This document shows positions 60,069 through 64,000 of a DNA stretch of 64,000 bases, piece after piece. Numbering within the stretch: position 1 is the stretch's first letter; every line of letters starts with the position of its first letter. Below the pieces are notes generated by a model that was not told where the DNA came from, ran no database searches, and saw only the letters and a list, made by a program, of their open reading frames with translations. The DNA comes from Flavobacteriales bacterium (lineage in GTDB: Bacteria > Bacteroidota > Bacteroidia > Flavobacteriales_F > PHOS-HE28), in NCBI GenBank assembly GCA_016705545.1, contig JADIYA010000007.1, positions 214,500-278,499 of the forward strand, in the 5' to 3' direction. Both the position numbers and the translations under genes were made by a program.

Positions 60069-60986
60069 TCAGCGAGCGCGGTATCTCGCCCAGTTGATGA
60101 GCAGCACGCCGAGCAGGATGATCACCAGCCCACCGATCTCCATCACGCCGATCTGCTCCTTGCCCAGCCAGACGCCCAGCAGCACGGCCACCACAGGGTT
60201 CACGTACGCATAGGTGCTCACCTGCGTGGCCGGTCGCACGCTCAGCAGATAGACGTATGCGCTGAAAGCGATCACGCTGCCGAAGACCACCAGGTAGGCC
60301 TCGGCGATCCAGGCGTTCCGCGGCACATCGGCGAAGGAGAAACCCTCCCATTCGCCGCGCGCCACGCTCACCGCCAGGAAGCACACGGCGCCCGTGAGCA
60401 TCTGCCACGCGCTGTTCGCCGTGTTCGAGAGCTTCACGGGGTTGTACTTGCTCCACACCGATCCGCTTGGCCAGGCGAGGATGCCCACCGCGAGCACCGC
60501 GATCGCCGTGGCCTCGGCCTCGAAACCTTGATCCGTCAGTTGCACGCTCAACCGCTCGCGGAAGAGCAGCCACACGCCCGCGATGCCTGCTGCGATGCCG
60601 ATCATGGTGGTGGGGCTTCGAAAGTTCACGCCCCACTGCGGCTTGTCGACCAGCGTGAAGGTGAGCGGCGCCACGGCGATGGCGATGGCCGCTACGCCGC
60701 TGGGCACCGTTTGCTGCGCCCACACCACGGCGCCGTTGCCCACGAAGAGCAGGAGGAAGCCCACGAGGAGCACTTTCCAAAGTCCGCTCTCCGGAACAAC
60801 GCCGAAACCTTGGGCGCGGGCCATCACGAACATGATCACGCTCGCTGCCGCGAAGCGCAGGCCGCCGAGCATGAAGGGTGGGAAACCCGTGAGCGCCTCC
60901 TTGATGCCGTAGTACGTGCTGCCCCAGATGATGTAAAGGGCTGCGAAAGCAAGGATGACCTTGAGGCGGGAGGGTGCGGCAGGCAC
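60069..60986 (-). CDS. EamA/DMT-family transporter
   Basis: A 305-residue, ten-helix drug/metabolite transporter. The two EamA repeats are visible: LKVILAFAALYIIWGSTYYG with the WGS motif, GGLRFAAASVIMFVMA and VPSGVAAIAIAVAPLTFTLV in the first, and SAWQMLTGAVCFLAVS and TQVSTYAYVNPVVAVLLGVW in the second. Substrate unknown, possibly amino acids or small metabolites. No ATG fits. The GTG at 60986 (VPAAPSRLKV) gives the usual length; upstream in-frame TTG and GTG codons would add a Pro/Ala-rich tail. Confidence 0.85.
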   Translation of the reverse strand: MPAAPSRLKVILAFAALYIIWGSTYYGIKEALTGFPPFMLGGLRFAAASVIMFVMARAQGFGVVPESGLWKVLLVGFLLLFVGNGAVVWAQQTVPSGVAAIAIAVAPLTFTLVDKPQWGVNFRSPTTMIGIAAGIAGVWLLFRERLSVQLTDQGFEAEATAIAVLAVGILAWPSGSVWSKYNPVKLSNTANSAWQMLTGAVCFLAVSVARGEWEGFSFADVPRNAWIAEAYLVVFGSVIAFSAYVYLLSVRPATQVSTYAYVNPVVAVLLGVWLGKEQIGVMEIGGLVIILLGVLLINWARYRAR

Positions 60987-61131
60987 GGGCGCAAGATGCG
61001 CCGCAGCAGCCTCACCGGGGGGGTGGGGCGGCCGCTCAGATGAAGTCCCAACGCTCCAGCGAACGGGCGCCAAGGATTGGCGGCGGCAACTGAATCATGA
61101 TCCAAGGCGCATGCGCTTCACGCTACGGTTC

Positions 61132-61139
61132 TACCTTCG
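61132..61139 (+). promoter_or_regulatory. -7-like element TACCTTCG of the E1 gene
   Basis: One mismatch to TAnnTTTG, 21 bases before the ATG at 61161; no clear -33 TTG. Confidence 0.35.
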
Positions 61140-61160
61140 CCACGTACCCGAAAGAACGCC

Positions 61161-63593
61161 ATGGCCCGCACCAAGACCGCACCCGAAGCCGAGATCAGCT
61201 TGAGCGAATTGAAAGAGGAAGTCCTGCGCGATTACGAGCTCTGCGTGCTCAGCCGCGAGGCCTCGCTCATCGGCCGCAAGGAAGTGCTGGGCGGCAAAGC
61301 CAAGTTCGGGATCTTCGGCGATGGCAAGGAGCTGGCGCAGGTGTGCATGGCCAAGCAGTTCCGCGATGGCGATTGGCGCAGCGGCTACTACCGCGACATG
61401 ACCTTCATGTTCGCCATCGGCGAGCTCACCGTGCAGCAATGGTTCGCGCAGCTCTACGCGCACGCGGATGTGCACGCCGACCCCAGCAGCGCCGGACGCA
61501 GCATGAACGGCCACTTCGCCACGCGCAGCCTCGACGACCACGGCGAATGGAAGGACCTGATGGCCCAGCCCAACTCATCGCCCGACATCTCCCCCACCGG
61601 CGGACAGATGCCGCGACTGCTCGGCCTTGCGCAAGCGAGCAAGGTGTTCCGCAACAACGAGGCGCTGCACGGCCACACGCACCTCACCGACCGAGGCAAC
61701 GAGGTCGCCTTCGGCACCATCGGCGATGCCAGCACCAGCGAGGGCCACTTCTGGGAGACCATGAATGCCGCCGGCGTGCTCAGCGTGCCCTTGGCCATGA
61801 GCGTGTGGGACGATGGCTGGGGCATCAGCGTGAGCAAGGCCTACCAGACCACCAAGGGCAGCATCAGCACGCTGCTCTCGGGCTTCCAGCGCGAGCCCGG
61901 CACCAATGGCATCGAGCTCTTCAAGACCAAGGGCTGGGACTACGTGGCGCTGAACCGCACCTACGAGACGGCCATCGCCCTGTGCCGCGCCGAGCATGTG
62001 CCCGTGCTCATCCATGTGGAAGAGGTGACGCAGCCGCAGGGCCACAGCACCAGCGGCAGCCACGAGCGCTACAAGAGCAGCGACGCGCAGGAGGAAGTGC
62101 CGCTGCTGGAGTGGTACAAGGTGTACGACTGCAACGTGAAGTTCCGCGAGTGGATCCTGAATGCGCGTCCCGGCGGCGAGCTGATCGCCAGCGTGCAGGA
62201 ACTGGACGAGATCGAAGCCAAGGCCAAGGCCGATGCGCGCGCGGCGCAGAAGGCCGCGTGGAAGGCCTTCCAGGACGAGATCAAGGCGGAGCTGAACGAT
62301 GTCGCCTTCATGGTCGAAGCGTTGGCAGGCGCCCGCTTCCCCGAAGGATCCAACACAGCCGATGCCATCACCGCCATCGCCAAAGAGCTGCGCGCAGAGA
62401 TGAGCCCCGGCCGCAAGGAAGTGGTGAGCGCCGCGCGCCGTGCGTTGCTGCTGGCCACCACCGCCGACCCCATCGCGAAGCAACCGCTTGCAGACTGGAT
62501 CGAGAACGCGATGGCGTTGAACGGCGACCGCTACGGATCGCACCTCTACAGCCAAAGCGCGAAGAGCTGCCTCAAGGTGCCCGAGGTGCCTGCTGAATAC
62601 ACCACCGACGAATTGGTCGATGGCCGCATCATCATCCGCGACAACTTCGCCGCGCTCTTCGAAAAGGAACCGCTGCTGCTCACCTTCGGTGAGGACACCG
62701 GCAAGATCGGCGACGTGAACCAGGGCATGGAAGGCATGCAGGCCTGGTTCGGTGAACTGCGCGTGAGCGATACCGGCATCCGCGAGGCCACCATCCTCGG
62801 CCAGGGCATTGGCATGGCGCTGCGCGGACTGCGCCCCGTGGCCGAGATCCAATACCTCGATTACCTGCTCTACTGCCTGCAAGGCATGAGCGACGACCTC
62901 GCCACCGTGCTCTGGCGCACCAAGGGCGGACAGAAATGCCCGCTCATCGTGCGCACGCGCGGGCACCGCTTGGAAGGCGTGTGGCACAGCGGCAGCCCCA
63001 TGGGCATGATCATCAACAGCGTGCGCGGCGTGGTGGTGTGCGTGCCGCGCAACATGCAGCAGGCCGCAGGCATGTACAACACGCTCCTGCAAAGCGACGA
63101 CCCCGCATTGGTGATCGAATGCCTCAACGGCTACCGCAGCAAGGAGCGCCTGCCCAGCAACCTCGGCGAGTTCACCGTGCCCATCGGCGTGCCCGAAGTC
63201 TGGTGCGAAGGCACCGACATCACCATCGTGAGCTATGGCAGCACCTTCCACATCGCGCAGAAAGCCGCAGAGCGCCTGCACGACCTCGGCATCGATGTGG
63301 AGATGATCGACGTGCGCACCCTCCTCCCCTTCGACCTCAACCACACCATCGTGGAGAGCCTGAAGAAGACCAACCGCCTGCTGGTGGTGGACGAGGACGT
63401 GCCCGGCGGCGCCAGCGCGTACATCCTGCAGCAGATCCTGGAAGTGCAGGGCGGCTATCGCTACCTGGACAGCACGCCTTCAACACTCACCGCGAAAGCC
63501 CACCGCCCCGCGTACGGCAGCGATGGCGATTACTTCAGCAAGCCCAGCGTGGAGGATGTGGTGGAGAAGGTGGTGGGGATGGTCCAAGAGTAA
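61161..63593 (+). CDS. 2-oxoacid dehydrogenase E1 component, fused alpha and beta subunits
   Basis: An 810-residue thiamine-diphosphate enzyme, the first component of a branched-chain 2-oxoacid or pyruvate dehydrogenase complex. The alpha half (residues about 20-330) has the TPP/Mg motif FGTIGDASTSEGHFWETMN near 190. A helical linker follows (about 340-480, rich in Ala, Glu and Lys). The beta half (about 495-810) has LLTFGEDTGKIGDVNQGMEG, REATILGQGIGMALRGLRPV, a transketolase-C part with TIVSYGSTFHIAQKAAERLH and VDEDVPGGASAYI. Alpha and beta are separate genes in many bacteria; the fused form is common in Bacteroidetes. No E2 or E3 gene is next to it in the window. Confidence 0.9.
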   Translation: MARTKTAPEAEISLSELKEEVLRDYELCVLSREASLIGRKEVLGGKAKFGIFGDGKELAQVCMAKQFRDGDWRSGYYRDMTFMFAIGELTVQQWFAQLYAHADVHADPSSAGRSMNGHFATRSLDDHGEWKDLMAQPNSSPDISPTGGQMPRLLGLAQASKVFRNNEALHGHTHLTDRGNEVAFGTIGDASTSEGHFWETMNAAGVLSVPLAMSVWDDGWGISVSKAYQTTKGSISTLLSGFQREPGTNGIELFKTKGWDYVALNRTYETAIALCRAEHVPVLIHVEEVTQPQGHSTSGSHERYKSSDAQEEVPLLEWYKVYDCNVKFREWILNARPGGELIASVQELDEIEAKAKADARAAQKAAWKAFQDEIKAELNDVAFMVEALAGARFPEGSNTADAITAIAKELRAEMSPGRKEVVSAARRALLLATTADPIAKQPLADWIENAMALNGDRYGSHLYSQSAKSCLKVPEVPAEYTTDELVDGRIIIRDNFAALFEKEPLLLTFGEDTGKIGDVNQGMEGMQAWFGELRVSDTGIREATILGQGIGMALRGLRPVAEIQYLDYLLYCLQGMSDDLATVLWRTKGGQKCPLIVRTRGHRLEGVWHSGSPMGMIINSVRGVVVCVPRNMQQAAGMYNTLLQSDDPALVIECLNGYRSKERLPSNLGEFTVPIGVPEVWCEGTDITIVSYGSTFHIAQKAAERLHDLGIDVEMIDVRTLLPFDLNHTIVESLKKTNRLLVVDEDVPGGASAYILQQILEVQGGYRYLDSTPSTLTAKAHRPAYGSDGDYFSKPSVEDVVEKVVGMVQE

Positions 63594-63613
63594 GGTGGCG
63601 CTCCGCGCGTTTC

Positions 63614-63717
63614 GGGATCGCTTCGCGCACTTCGTGCGCTCGCGATGACCGGCTTCGGGTATCAATACCCGCAGCCGGTCATCGCGAGGCTGGCCGCCAG
63701 GCCAGCCGAAGCGATCT
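63614..63717. repeat. REP-like palindromic element, two inverted copies
   Basis: Two copies of a motif of the form GGTCATCGCGAG-hairpin-CGAAGCGATC face each other: one on the minus strand (63614-63650, inner stem GCGCAC/GTGCGC) and one on the plus strand (63677-63717, inner stem GGCTGGCC/GGCCAGCC). Between them CGGGTAT and ATACCCG pair, so 63639-63688 is one long inverted repeat (23 paired bases per arm with a single mismatch). The motif resembles the interspersed GTCATTGCGAG...GAAGCAATC repeats seen in many bacterial genomes. It starts 21 bases after the E1 stop codon. Confidence 0.8.
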
Positions 63718-63750
63718 TACCACCTGTGACCGTGATCAGCACCAACGAAC

Positions 63751-64000
63751 ATGACCGCCTGGGTGTACATCATGACCAACAAGCCCAACGGCGTGCTCTA
63801 TGTGGGCGTTACCTCCGACCTGAAAGGCCGCGTGGCCAAGCACAAGAACAAAACCTACCCCAACAGCTTCTTTGCGCAGTACAACTTGGATAAGCTCGTG
63901 TACTTTGAGAAGATCGATGGCATGAGCAAGGCCATTGAGCGCGAAAAGCAACTGAAGGCCGGCAACCGCGAACGCAAGCTCAAGCTCATCGAGGGCATGA
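63751..64000 (+). CDS. GIY-YIG nuclease superfamily protein, truncated by the window end
   Basis: The ATG at 63751 opens a frame that continues beyond the window; 83 codons are visible. It begins MTAWVYIMTNKPNGVLYVGV, where VYI and YVG are the GIY-YIG strands. The Arg in SDLKGRVAKHK follows, then VYFEKIDGMSKAIEREKQLK with the conserved Glu, and GNRERKLKLIEG. This matches the small UPF0213/GIY-YIG type. The gene lies directly beside the REP-like palindrome, a neighbourhood I associate with these nucleases. Confidence 0.85.
   Translation, partial: MTAWVYIMTNKPNGVLYVGVTSDLKGRVAKHKNKTYPNSFFAQYNLDKLVYFEKIDGMSKAIEREKQLKAGNRERKLKLIEGM

Noticed and set aside
59169..61043. Long plus-strand frame (about 620 codons) opposite the redoxin and transporter genes
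   Set aside because: Composition is His/Arg/Glu-rich without domain features; the opposite strand encodes two recognisable membrane proteins.

Overview
The window reads as chromosome from an uncultured, high-GC member of the Bacteroidetes, probably Flavobacteriales. Four things point there: (i) at least eight secreted proteins end in a type IX secretion (T9SS) type A-like sorting domain; (ii) start codons lack Shine-Dalgarno sequences and are often preceded by the Bacteroidetes -7 element TAnnTTTG; (iii) DUF4293, a DUF4199-like protein, the Mpl-type ligase and the pRiA4b ORF-3 family are typical of this phylum; (iv) the PaaABCDE and fused E1 alpha/beta enzymes fit the group. The species assignment is inference. 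No rRNA, tRNA, prophage, CRISPR array or insertion sequence was recognised.

Layout. 1-7973: a truncated secreted protein, an arginase-family enzyme, DUF4293, rho (broken by several small indels), a membrane protein, the Mpl peptidoglycan-recycling ligase, an overlooked 52-residue basic protein, a metallo-beta-lactamase-fold hydrolase and a LexA-like regulator closed by a clear terminator. 8125-13449: a tightly overlapping operon of three periplasmic folding factors (two-domain parvulin, parvulin-associated lipoprotein, SurA-like) and a MoxR ATPase. 13549-23492: four secreted surface proteins (a small sorting-domain protein, a beta-propeller, a lysyl-oxidase-like protein, and a roughly 1,720-residue Cys/Asp-rich repeat protein). 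23849-31307, minus strand: a PIF1-like helicase, then a three-gene operon of secreted arylsulfotransferase, CotH-type protein and beta-propeller. 31571-42212: DNA-crosslink repair protein (SRAP), glutamine amidotransferase, a membrane-anchored patatin, an N-acetylglucosamine-kinase-like enzyme, an orphan response regulator, RNase Z (frameshifted), a secreted protein, a STAS protein, pyrB, pyrR and a secreted GH18 enzyme.

42214-48465 is the most unusual region. A response regulator faces a four-gene operon of an E1/ThiF-like adenylating enzyme, a GNAT-like acyltransferase, a 7TMR-DISM histidine kinase and a receiver-PAS-kinase hybrid. This arrangement suggests a make-and-sense small-molecule signalling locus. 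It is followed by a hypothetical secreted protein and the phenylacetyl-CoA epoxidase genes (paaE divergent from paaABCD). Next come cca, a pRiA4b-like gene, miaA, a GT-C-like membrane protein, a PAS-SpoIIE phosphatase, a membrane redoxin, an EamA transporter and the fused 2-oxoacid dehydrogenase E1. The window ends in a large REP-like palindrome next to a truncated GIY-YIG nuclease gene.

Quality caveat. Frameshifts in rho, the parvulin-associated lipoprotein, the giant repeat protein, RNase Z and probably the DUF4199-like gene mostly fall in short C/G runs. They look like residual sequencing or assembly indels rather than true gene decay, so these genes are annotated here as single loci.
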